Positions 7,664-13,867 of a DNA stretch of 13,867 bases are shown here, piece by piece. The stretch's first letter is position 1; every line of letters begins with the position of its first letter. The notes beneath the pieces are model-generated. The model ran no database searches, was not told where the DNA came from, and saw nothing but the letters and a program-made list of their open reading frames with translations. A program made the position numbers and the translations under genes. Origin of the DNA: Syntrophaceae bacterium UBA4778 (GTDB lineage: Bacteria > Desulfobacterota > Syntrophia > Syntrophales > UBA4778); contig DHHG01000090.1 in the NCBI GenBank assembly GCA_002403175.1, positions 1 to 13,867 on the forward strand, given 5' to 3'.

Positions 7664-9391
7664 ATGCGTTATTCGGAATTGTTTTTACCAACTGTAAGGG
7701 AAATCCCGGCGGAAGCGGAAGTAGTCAGTCATCAACTCATGTTGCGGGCCGGTATGATAAGAAAATTAGCAGGGGGAATTTATTCCTTTCTTCCCTTGGG
7801 TCTTCGAGTAATCCGAAGAGTCGAGCAGATTGTCAGAGAGGAAATGAATCGAGCGGGCGCTCAGGAAGTTTTGCTTCCTGCGGTACAGCCTTCAGAGCTC
7901 TGGGAGGAGTCCGGCAGATGGAATTTTTACGGAAAAGAATTGCTCCGTTTTAAAGACCGACACGATCGCGATTACTGTTTCGGACCCACGCATGAGGAAG
8001 TAATTACCGATCTGGTAAGAAAGGAAATCAAAACGTATCGTCAACTTCCCAAAAATCTGTATCAGATCCAAACTAAATTCAGAGATGAAATCCGGCCTCG
8101 CTTCGGCATCATGAGGTGCCGTGAATTCACGATGAAAGATGCATACAGCTTCGATGCGGATCAGGAAGGCGCCGATCTGAGCTATCGCAAAATGTACGAA
8201 GCGTACTTAAAGATCTTCTCACGTTGTGGTCTCGATTTCCGTGCAGTAGAAGCGGATACCGGCAACATCGGCGGTAGTTCCTCCCATGAATTCATGGTGA
8301 TGGCGGAATCAGGAGAAGATGCCATCGCCTTCTGTAGCAAGTGTAACTATGCAGCCAATCTGGAGAAGGCAGAAGTCCTCGCTCCCGAAAAATCTGAGGA
8401 AGTACCGGAATTGTTTCCGCTCGAAGAAATTCATACGCCCGATATCAGAAGTATCGACGAGGTGTGTGCTTTTCTGAATGTCAGTCAGGATCGAGTTGTG
8501 AAGACACTCATTTTCCAGGCGGATAAGGATGTGGTTGCCGTTCTCGCAAAAGGTGATGACGAGATAAATGAGGCCAAGTTAAGGAGCTATCTGAAAGTGG
8601 ATAATCTGGAACTTGCCGATGACGAGGTCATTCTGAAAACGACCGGATCTACCAAGGGTTTTGCAGGCGCAATCGGTTTAAAGGTAAAGATCGTTGCCGA
8701 TTATGCACTTATGAATATGTATAATTTTGTAATGGGAGCGAATAAGCGGGATTATCACGTGCGTAACGTTAATGTTGGTCGTGACTTTAAAGTAGACGCA
8801 TACGCAGACCTAAGAATTATAAAAGAATCCGATAACTGTCCACGTTGCGGATCCCAGATCAGGTTTGCCAGAGGGGTAGAGGTTGGACATATCTTTAAGC
8901 TGGGAACCAAATATACGAAAACGATGAAAGCCACATATCTCGACAAGAACGGGCAGGAGCAGTTCTTGATTATGGGATGCTATGGTATTGGCATAGGAAG
9001 AACCGTAGCGGCGAGCATCGAGCAGAATCATGATGATAATGGTATTATCTGGCCGATGCCAATTGCGCCGTTTCATGTTATTATAACGCCCGTCAACATT
9101 AATGATGAAAAACTAAGCCTGGCTGCAAATCAGTTCTACGAGAGGCTGAACGAAAACGGAGTGGATGTTCTTCTGGACGATCGAGATGAGAGGGCCGGTG
9201 TAAAGTTCAATGATGCAGATCTAATAGGAATTCCCATACGAGTGACTATCGGTCCGAAGAGCTTGGCTGAGGGCAAGGTGGAAATCAAAATCAGAAAAAC
9301 CGGCGAAGTCCGGGCTCTGGATATGGGATCAGCCCATGAATACATAAAAGAAAACATCATGAAAGAAATTGGTTTTAGATGCTCCGAATAA
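7664..9391 (+). CDS. proS: Prolyl-tRNA synthetase, bacterial type with editing domain
   Basis: ProS charges tRNA-Pro with proline in the cytoplasm. At 575 residues it is the bacterial class with the INS editing domain inserted between class II motifs 2 and 3. Motif 1 lies near residues 47-75, motif 2 is IMRCREFTMKDAYSF (149-163), and motif 3 is YGIGIGRTVAASIEQ (440-454). The editing insert (about 225-400) contains VVKTLIFQ, TGSTKGFAGAIGL and the conserved Lys280 region expected to clear alanyl-tRNA-Pro. Two CxxC pairs (224/227 and 392/395) bracket the insert and may bind zinc. The C-terminal anticodon-binding domain follows from about 470. AAGGAG at 7652-7657 gives a strong start at 7664. The gene overlaps rel by 13 nt, and its cognate tRNA-Pro lies 4.3 kb downstream. 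Confidence 0.97.
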   Translation: MRYSELFLPTVREIPAEAEVVSHQLMLRAGMIRKLAGGIYSFLPLGLRVIRRVEQIVREEMNRAGAQEVLLPAVQPSELWEESGRWNFYGKELLRFKDRHDRDYCFGPTHEEVITDLVRKEIKTYRQLPKNLYQIQTKFRDEIRPRFGIMRCREFTMKDAYSFDADQEGADLSYRKMYEAYLKIFSRCGLDFRAVEADTGNIGGSSSHEFMVMAESGEDAIAFCSKCNYAANLEKAEVLAPEKSEEVPELFPLEEIHTPDIRSIDEVCAFLNVSQDRVVKTLIFQADKDVVAVLAKGDDEINEAKLRSYLKVDNLELADDEVILKTTGSTKGFAGAIGLKVKIVADYALMNMYNFVMGANKRDYHVRNVNVGRDFKVDAYADLRIIKESDNCPRCGSQIRFARGVEVGHIFKLGTKYTKTMKATYLDKNGQEQFLIMGCYGIGIGRTVAASIEQNHDDNGIIWPMPIAPFHVIITPVNINDEKLSLAANQFYERLNENGVDVLLDDRDERAGVKFNDADLIGIPIRVTIGPKSLAEGKVEIKIRKTGEVRALDMGSAHEYIKENIMKEIGFRCSE

Positions 9392-11520
9392 CGGATATTC
9401 TCGATAAGGTATCAGATTATTTATCTGCGGAAGAATTGGAGATAATTGAAAAGGCATATATCTTCAGCGCATCCGTCCATCAAGGGCAGGTACGACTTTC
9501 AGGAGAACCTTATCTTACGCATCCGATGGAGGTAGCAGGTATTCTAGCCGACATGAAACTTGATGCCTTTTCGATCACCACGGGATTGCTGCACGATACC
9601 GTTGAGGATACACTGGCGACAAAAGAACAAATAGAATCTGCTTTCGGAGAGGAGGTTGCGTTTCTTGTCGAAGGCCTAACAAAAATCAGCAAAATAACAT
9701 TTGGTAGTCAGGAAGAACGTCAGGCGGAAAATTTCCGGAAAATGATTCTGGCAATGTCGTCCGATATCAGAATTCTGCTTGTTCGCCTGGCTGATCGCAT
9801 TCATAATATGAGAACCCTCGAATTTCAGCCGTATGATAAGCAACATTATATAGCCAAAGAAACTCTGGAACTATACTCGCCTTTAGCAAATCGTTTGGGA
9901 ATCAACTGGATGAAAATCGATTTGGAAGATCTCTCTTTTAAATATTTGTATCCGGAAGAATATAATGATCTGTCTCGAAGAATAGCAAACAAGACAGCGC
10001 AACGGGAAAAATACACCGATGAAGTCAAAGGAATTATCCAAGGTGAGATAACTCAGTTCGGATTATCCGGATTTGTCGAAGGACGTGCGAAACACCTTTA
10101 CGGCATTTACAGGAAAATGATGGATCAGCATATAAATTTCGATGAGGTATATGACCTCATTGCCTTTCGAATCGTACTTGATTCAGATAAGGAAAAGGAA
10201 TGCTACGAGGCGTTAAGTGTTGTTCATTCTCTTTGGAAACCGGTTCCTGGGCGCTTTAAGGATTACATCGCAATGCCCAAGGCAAATAATTACCGCTCTC
10301 TCCATACAACCGTGATCGGCCCTTATGGCGAGCGTGTTGAAATTCAAATCAGGACAAAGGAAATGCATGAATGGGCGGAAGAGGGTATTGCAGCCCATTG
10401 GCGGTACAAAGAGGGTGAAATCGTATCCGGAAAGGAAGAAGAGCAGATAAAGAAACTAAGGGAATTGCTGGAAGTGCAGCATGAGCTCAAAAATCCCAGA
10501 GAGTTTATGAAGAACATCAAAATGGCGCTTTTCCCTGATGAAGTTTATGTTTTCACGCCCGCCGGAGATGTTAAATCTTTTCCAAAAGGTGCCACACCCA
10601 TCGATTTTGCTTACAGTATTCATACCGATGTGGGGGATAAATGTATCGGTGCCAAGGTGAACAGAAGTATTGTTCCCCTGAAATACCAGCTGCAGAACGG
10701 GGATACCTTAGAGATTATCACTCAGGCAGGGCATCATCCCAGCAAGGATTGGCTTAAATATGTTGTTACAACCAAAGCGATCTCGAAAGTCAAGAGCTGG
10801 ATTAAAACCGAGGAGAGGCGCAAAAGCATCGATCTGGGGAGAGATATCCTAGAGCGGGAATTGAAGAAGCATCACATGAAATTAAACCAGGTCTTGAAAT
10901 CCGACGAATTTAATAGGATATGGGCTGAATTATCACTGCTGTCTCCCGATGATTTAATGGCGCAGATAGGCTATGGGAAAGTTTCAGCTAAATCTATTCT
11001 GAACCGCCTTGCTCCAGAAATAGAAAAGAAAGAACCGATTTTCGATAAAATAAAACGAAATCTCAAACGGGCTCCATCTGCAGGTGTTTCTATCACCGGT
11101 GTGGAAGATATGATGGTGAGATTCGCCAGATGTTGCGACCCATTGCCCGGAGATGAAGTGGTTGGTTATATTTCTCGCGGACGCGGATTAAGTGTGCATA
11201 TGGTTAATTGCGTTATGCTAAAAGGAACCGATCCGGAACGTATTGTTGAAGTACAATGGAATATAAAAGAAAAACAAACGTATCCAGTTTCTATACAAGT
11301 TACATGCAAGGACAAGAAAGGACTTCTTGCTGAAATCAGCAACAGTATTGCCTCACTGGATATTAATATTGCTCACGCAAAAGTAGATACAAGTCCTGAG
11401 CAGAATGCATTGCTGGATTTTCAACTTGAGGTAAGGGATCTGGAACAGTTCAATCATTTAATTTCCACATTAAAAAAACTTCGAAATGTAATATCTGTAG
11501 CGAGATTACGTCGTACCTGA
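9379..11520 (+). CDS. rel: Bifunctional (p)ppGpp synthetase/hydrolase, long RelA/SpoT homologue
   Basis: This stringent-response enzyme makes and breaks (p)ppGpp. The 713 residues show the full long-RSH order. The HD hydrolase has H34, H48, LLHDTVEDT (70-78, with H72/D73) and LADRIHNMRTL. The synthetase has GRAKHLYGIYRKM (235-247), YDLIAFRI and VEIQIRT (E321 catalytic). TGS lies near 386-447, a helical/zinc-finger part includes FARCCDPLPGDEVVGY (582-597), and a C-terminal ACT domain runs from about 635 to 713. RFKD (292-295) is the RxKD signature of bifunctional Rel/SpoT, in contrast to the ExDD of synthetase-only RelA. The intact HD residues agree. ATG 9379 lies inside the proS end (13-nt overlap) without a good Shine-Dalgarno, so its translation is probably coupled to ProS. 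The gene is often named relA or spoT in related genomes. Confidence 0.96.
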   Translation: MLRITDILDKVSDYLSAEELEIIEKAYIFSASVHQGQVRLSGEPYLTHPMEVAGILADMKLDAFSITTGLLHDTVEDTLATKEQIESAFGEEVAFLVEGLTKISKITFGSQEERQAENFRKMILAMSSDIRILLVRLADRIHNMRTLEFQPYDKQHYIAKETLELYSPLANRLGINWMKIDLEDLSFKYLYPEEYNDLSRRIANKTAQREKYTDEVKGIIQGEITQFGLSGFVEGRAKHLYGIYRKMMDQHINFDEVYDLIAFRIVLDSDKEKECYEALSVVHSLWKPVPGRFKDYIAMPKANNYRSLHTTVIGPYGERVEIQIRTKEMHEWAEEGIAAHWRYKEGEIVSGKEEEQIKKLRELLEVQHELKNPREFMKNIKMALFPDEVYVFTPAGDVKSFPKGATPIDFAYSIHTDVGDKCIGAKVNRSIVPLKYQLQNGDTLEIITQAGHHPSKDWLKYVVTTKAISKVKSWIKTEERRKSIDLGRDILERELKKHHMKLNQVLKSDEFNRIWAELSLLSPDDLMAQIGYGKVSAKSILNRLAPEIEKKEPIFDKIKRNLKRAPSAGVSITGVEDMMVRFARCCDPLPGDEVVGYISRGRGLSVHMVNCVMLKGTDPERIVEVQWNIKEKQTYPVSIQVTCKDKKGLLAEISNSIASLDINIAHAKVDTSPEQNALLDFQLEVRDLEQFNHLISTLKKLRNVISVARLRRT

Positions 11521-11554
11521 CGAGATTGCCTGCCCATGAAATAATAGCTTTCCA

Positions 11555-11584
11555 TTGACATAAAAGCAGATAGTGAGGTATTAA
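11555..11584 (+). promoter_or_regulatory. Sigma-70-like promoter upstream of the amidase gene
   Basis: A perfect TTGACA at 11555-11560 is followed, after 18 bp, by TATTAA at 11579-11584 (four of six to the -10 consensus). It lies in the only gap between rel and the amidase. A start of transcription near 11590-11592 would leave about 10 nt before ATG 11601 but about 28 nt before ATG 11619, which favours the latter. This is read from consensus only. Confidence 0.5.
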
Positions 11585-11618
11585 AAAAATTACCCCAATA
11601 ATGAATGAGCACGGTCGT

Positions 11619-12311
11619 ATGTCTTTAAGAAAAACCATCCTTTTTATATCTTTTATTATTTTCTGTTTGGTTCCATATCAGGCCCAATCAAAGGATAATC
11701 AGGGAAATTTCATTCTGATTCTTGATGCGGGACATGGAGGCAAAGATACGGGTGTCAAGCTATCGGGAAATACTTACGAGAAAGATATCACCCTGGAAAT
11801 TATTAACGCATTGAAGACCAGTATTGAAAGATCACGAAACATCAAAGTGATTCTAACTCGCTTCGGTGATCGTGATATGCCCGAAGCAGCAAGGTTAAAA
11901 CCAAGCGGCGGCAAGAATGGGGATCTTTTTATCAGTGTGCACGTAAATGCTGGTTTCGATAACAGATCATCTGGCTTTGAAATGTACTATCTCGGGTTTA
12001 AGCTACCTTCGAGAATGGACAATAATTCAAATGAAATTGTAAAAGACATGGTATTTACCAGATCTCTGAATGAAAGTGTCAGGTTTTCCAAAATACTTCA
12101 AAATGATCTGGACGCTGTTTTTCCTAGGAAGAATAGGGGGCTTCGGGAAGCTCCCATCCGCTTACAATTTGCGGATACTCCAGCTATTCTATTGGAATTA
12201 GGATTTTCGACCAATGTAAGGGACAGGAGATCCATTCAGGATCCTGCAACACGGAAAGCCATTGCGGAAGCGATCGACAAAAGTGTTCGCAGCTATTTCT
12301 CTCAAATCTAG
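11619..12311 (+). CDS. N-acetylmuramoyl-L-alanine amidase (Amidase_3), secreted
   Basis: This zinc amidase cuts the bond between muramic acid and the peptide stem of peptidoglycan in the periplasm, in cell separation or wall turnover. From ATG 11619 it is 230 residues: a signal peptide (basic SLRK, a hydrophobic core of about 14 residues, cleavage probably near YQAQS) and then one Amidase_3 domain. Zinc ligands are H39 in [10 protein letters not shown]54 in YEKDI and H108 in ISVHVNA. The catalytic glutamate is E193 in LLELGFSTN. It is a minimal form with no AMIN, SPOR or LysM module. The frame opens earlier at ATG 11601, but that adds an acidic residue to the signal n-region and leaves almost no leader after the promoter above. 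Compared with AmiA/B/C, the R-x-x-x-AN segment before the second histidine is degenerate. I leave the symbol open. Confidence 0.9.
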   Translation: MSLRKTILFISFIIFCLVPYQAQSKDNQGNFILILDAGHGGKDTGVKLSGNTYEKDITLEIINALKTSIERSRNIKVILTRFGDRDMPEAARLKPSGGKNGDLFISVHVNAGFDNRSSGFEMYYLGFKLPSRMDNNSNEIVKDMVFTRSLNESVRFSKILQNDLDAVFPRKNRGLREAPIRLQFADTPAILLELGFSTNVRDRRSIQDPATRKAIAEAIDKSVRSYFSQI

Positions 12312-12332
12312 AGATAACAAATTTTTAAGACA

Positions 12333-12345
12333 GGGGAGTTCTGTG
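12333..12345 (+). promoter_or_regulatory. rph: Ribosome binding site that fixes the rph GTG start
   Basis: GGGGAG at 12333-12338 lies 4 nt before GTG 12343. The longer frame's ATG at 12262 lies within the amidase gene and has no comparable site. This decides the start of rph. Confidence 0.8.
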
Positions 12346-13065
12346 AGGATAAATGGACGGGCATGGGATGAAATCAGGCAGATCAGAATATCCAGAAACT
12401 ATTTAAAGCATCCGCCGGGTTCTGTTCTGATCGAAATGGGCAATACGAAAGTTATTTGCGCAGTATCGATAGATGAGGGTGTTCCGCCATTTCTTAGGAA
12501 TACCGGACGTGGTTGGTTGACTGCGGAATACTCCATGATTCCGGCCTCGACGCATACTAGGAGTCAGCGCGAAGCTGCGAAAGGGAAAGTTGGAGGAAGG
12601 ACCCATGAAATTCAAAGACTCATAGGAAGATCTCTGCGTGCTGTTACGGACCTGAATGCTTTTGGGGAGCGGACGATATATATTGATTGTGATGTTATTC
12701 AGGCGGACGGAGGAACGCGGACGGCATCCATAACAGGAAGCTTAATCGCGCTGGTCGATGCCTTCCGGTATTTTCAAAACAGAGGCCTTGTAGAAGATAT
12801 TCCCGTCCGGGATTATCTTTCGGCTATCAGTGTTGGAATCGTTAACGGAGAGCTGTGTCTTGATCTGGATTATGAAGAGGACTCGAAAGCTGAAGTAGAT
12901 ATGAATTTTGTTATGACCAGAGGAGGTCTTTTTATAGAGGTGCAAGGTACTGCCGAGAGAGTTCCTTTTGATAAGAAGTCATTGATGGGCATGACGGATC
13001 TGGCGGAAAAGGGGATCAAAGAACTGACCAAATTTCAATATGGCATATTAGGAGAAATAAACTGA
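12343..13065 (+). CDS. rph: Ribonuclease PH
   Basis: RNase PH is a phosphate-dependent 3'-5' exoribonuclease that trims tRNA 3' ends and forms a ring hexamer in the cytoplasm. Starting at GTG 12343 the product is 240 residues, the standard length. The numbering then puts the phosphate-binding residues where they are known in the family: R86 in [10 protein letters not shown] and T125/R126 in [34 protein letters not shown] at the N-terminus (about residues 17-39) and [11 protein letters not shown] are also typical. The frame extends upstream to ATG 12262, but those 27 residues overlap the amidase and look non-homologous. The gene starts 31 bp after the amidase stop. A GGAG near its own end probably serves rdgB. 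Placement before a CCA-encoding tRNA gene is suggestive but not proof of a functional link. Confidence 0.95.
   Translation: MRINGRAWDEIRQIRISRNYLKHPPGSVLIEMGNTKVICAVSIDEGVPPFLRNTGRGWLTAEYSMIPASTHTRSQREAAKGKVGGRTHEIQRLIGRSLRAVTDLNAFGERTIYIDCDVIQADGGTRTASITGSLIALVDAFRYFQNRGLVEDIPVRDYLSAISVGIVNGELCLDLDYEEDSKAEVDMNFVMTRGGLFIEVQGTAERVPFDKKSLMGMTDLAEKGIKELTKFQYGILGEIN
13051..13064 (+). promoter_or_regulatory. rdgB: Shine-Dalgarno and probable CTG start of rdgB
   Basis: GGAG at 13051-13054 is 7 nt before CTG 13062, an ideal distance, and 16 nt before TTG 13071. The CTG overlaps the rph stop (CTGA), imitating the usual ATGA coupling. Confidence 0.55.
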
Positions 13066-13661
13066 AACGATTGGTTTTAGCAACAAGAAACGAGGGGAAA
13101 TTAAGAGAATTACAGGATCTCTTAGATAATCTCGGGATAGAGATTTTGACATTGAATGATTTTCCAGATTTGCCGGAAATTGTTGAAGATGGCAAATCTT
13201 TTTTTGAGAATGCTTTAAAAAAAGCGAGCATGGTATCGAATTGGACAGGTGTGGCCAGCCTTGCGGATGATTCCGGTCTGGAAATAGATATCCTGGAAGG
13301 CCGCCCCGGAATTTATTCTTCAAGGTATTCGGGAGAGAATGCAACGGATCAGTCCAATATTGACAAAATTTTGGATGAATTAAAAAATGTTCCAGCTGAC
13401 CAAAAAAAAGCTAATTTCCGTTGTGTACTTGTGCTATACAAACCGGATGGTCAATATGATGCTTTCGAGGGGAAATTGGATGGTTTCATTATTGATCAAT
13501 GCTGTGGAACGCAAGGCTTCGGATATGACCCGATTTTTTTCATTCCGGAACTCGGTAAAACGGTAGCCCAGTTATCGCCGGCGATTAAGAATCAGATCAG
13601 TCACAGAGCGAAAGCGCTAAGGCAATTAAAAGAGAAGCTTATATCTGGCGAATCGATATAG
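13062..13661 (+). CDS. rdgB: RdgB/HAM1 non-canonical purine NTP pyrophosphatase
   Basis: This cytoplasmic enzyme hydrolyses ITP, dITP and XTP to monophosphates and so keeps deaminated purines out of nucleic acids. From CTG 13062 the product is 199 residues. It starts [18 protein letters not shown], which aligns with the conserved Met-x-x-hydrophobic-VLAT opening of the family. Conserved blocks are [10 protein letters not shown], the catalytic LADDSGLEI (D69/D70), [20 protein letters not shown] and the C-terminal SHR (180-182). No ATG lies near the 5' end of the frame. The nearest conventional codon is TTG 13071, giving 196 residues that begin directly at VLATRN and removing the first beta-strand residues. 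The function is secure; the start codon is not. The gene is directly linked to rph and precedes tRNA-Pro by 18 bp. Confidence 0.94.
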   Translation: MKRLVLATRNEGKLRELQDLLDNLGIEILTLNDFPDLPEIVEDGKSFFENALKKASMVSNWTGVASLADDSGLEIDILEGRPGIYSSRYSGENATDQSNIDKILDELKNVPADQKKANFRCVLVLYKPDGQYDAFEGKLDGFIIDQCCGTQGFGYDPIFFIPELGKTVAQLSPAIKNQISHRAKALRQLKEKLISGESI

Positions 13662-13679
13662 AAAACTGTAAAATAGAAA

Positions 13680-13756
13680 CGGGGCGTAGCGCAGTCTGGT
13701 AGCGCACCGGTTTTGGGAGCCGGGTGTCGAAGGTTCAAATCCTTCCGTCCCGACCA
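13680..13756 (+). tRNA. tRNA-Pro, anticodon TGG, CCA encoded
   Basis: This is a 77-nt cloverleaf. The acceptor arm pairs CGGGGCG with CGTCCCG (one G-T pair; C1-G72 as is usual for proline tRNA). The D arm is GCGC/GCGC. The anticodon stem CCGGT/GCCGG has the loop TTTGGGA, with TGG at 13714-13716. The T arm contains GGTTCAAATCC. Discriminator A and the CCA end are encoded (13753-13756). It resembles E. coli tRNA-Pro(UGG). The 18-bp gap from rdgB has no usable promoter, so it is probably read through from the upstream genes and processed. Confidence 0.97.
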
Positions 13757-13797
13757 GAAAAAAAGAGGAATTGCTCAAGCAGTTCCTCTTTTTTTCT
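13756..13797 (+). terminator. Strong intrinsic terminator after tRNA-Pro
   Basis: An almost perfect 19-bp stem (one G-T pair) closes on the loop TCAA (13775-13778). The core AGAGGAATTGC/GCAGTTCCTCT is flanked by seven As (13758-13764) and seven Ts (13789-13795), so it can act in either direction. The upstream arm begins at the final A of the tRNA CCA. It ends the amidase-rph-rdgB-tRNA unit. Confidence 0.9.
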
Positions 13798-13807
13798 GCA
13801 TTATGCA

Positions 13808-13846
13808 AGTTGAGGATATTGGAAGAAATTCAGATATGCTTCAACT
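13808..13846 (+). repeat. Imperfect inverted repeat downstream of the terminator
   Basis: AGTTGAGGATAT (13808-13819) pairs with ATATGCTTCAACT (13834-13846) in a 12-bp stem with one G-T pair and one bulged G, around a 14-nt loop. No T-run follows, so it is not an intrinsic terminator. Nothing else is recognisable in the final 70 bp. It could be an operator or a processing signal for the next gene, which lies outside the window. Confidence 0.45.
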
Positions 13847-13867
13847 GTGAGAAGACGGACTTGACTT

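Noticed and set aside
12262..12342. Upstream 27-codon extension of rph from ATG 12262
   Set aside because: It overlaps the amidase gene, has no Shine-Dalgarno, and shifts the conserved Arg86 and Arg126 out of their family numbering. GTG 12343 with GGGGAG is better.
13402..13409. Runs of eight As in rdgB (13402-13409) and ispG (7544-7551) as slippage or frameshift sites
   Set aside because: Both genes read through intact to their conserved C-termini. There is no second frame product or stimulatory structure, so these look like ordinary Lys codons.
13646..13674. Possible own promoter of tRNA-Pro (TAAAAT at 13669-13674)
   Set aside because: The -35 match is only three of six, and transcription would start at or inside the first tRNA base, leaving no leader.
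13626..13808. 60-codon minus-strand ORF containing [18 protein letters not shown]
   Set aside because: This is the familiar spurious protein made by reading the complement of a tRNA gene. It lies across tRNA-Pro and its terminator.
1..13867. A hidden defence, mobile or otherwise new multigene system
   Set aside because: Every long + strand frame matches a well-known housekeeping family. There are no repeats of array type, transposase motifs, attachment-site duplications or toxin-antitoxin pairs that I can see.

Overview
The window is a dense block of housekeeping genes, all on the + strand and with no intergenic gap over 185 bp. Moderate base composition, bacterial-type ProS, a single long bifunctional Rel and the rseP-tsaB and ispG-proS-rel neighbourhoods suggest a Gram-negative bacterium of the former Deltaproteobacteria (Desulfobacterota, perhaps Syntrophales-like). 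That placement is inferred from gene content and was not checked by a search.

Layout. Bases 1-1385 hold the 3' end of rseP (site-2 protease) and tsaB (tRNA t6A synthesis). After a 184-bp gap with a hairpin, psd and pssA follow with an ATGA overlap; together they convert CDP-diacylglycerol and serine to phosphatidylethanolamine. A 155-bp gap with a weak terminator candidate leads to asd (aspartate-family amino acids and diaminopimelate), rsmD (16S rRNA methylation), coaD (coenzyme A), a class I aspartate-type aminotransferase, ispG (MEP isoprenoid pathway), proS (prolyl-tRNA synthetase) and rel ((p)ppGpp synthetase/hydrolase, overlapping proS by 13 bp). A promoter-like sequence in the short rel-amidase gap starts the last group: a secreted N-acetylmuramoyl-L-alanine amidase, rph (RNase PH), rdgB (ITP/XTP pyrophosphatase) and tRNA-Pro(UGG). 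A strong intrinsic terminator closes it. The last 70 bp contain only an imperfect hairpin.

The genes serve envelope and phospholipid building, precursor supply (lysine/DAP, CoA, isoprenoids), translation and RNA maturation (TsaB, RsmD, ProS, RNase PH, tRNA-Pro), and stress or nucleotide-pool control (Rel, RdgB).

I found no mobile element, CRISPR array, defence module, broken gene or unknown multigene system. The points worth a second look concern translation signals: a hairpin that may bring a distant Shine-Dalgarno close to the psd start, a small in-frame ORF just before psd, a probable CTG start for rdgB, and corrected starts for rph and the amidase.
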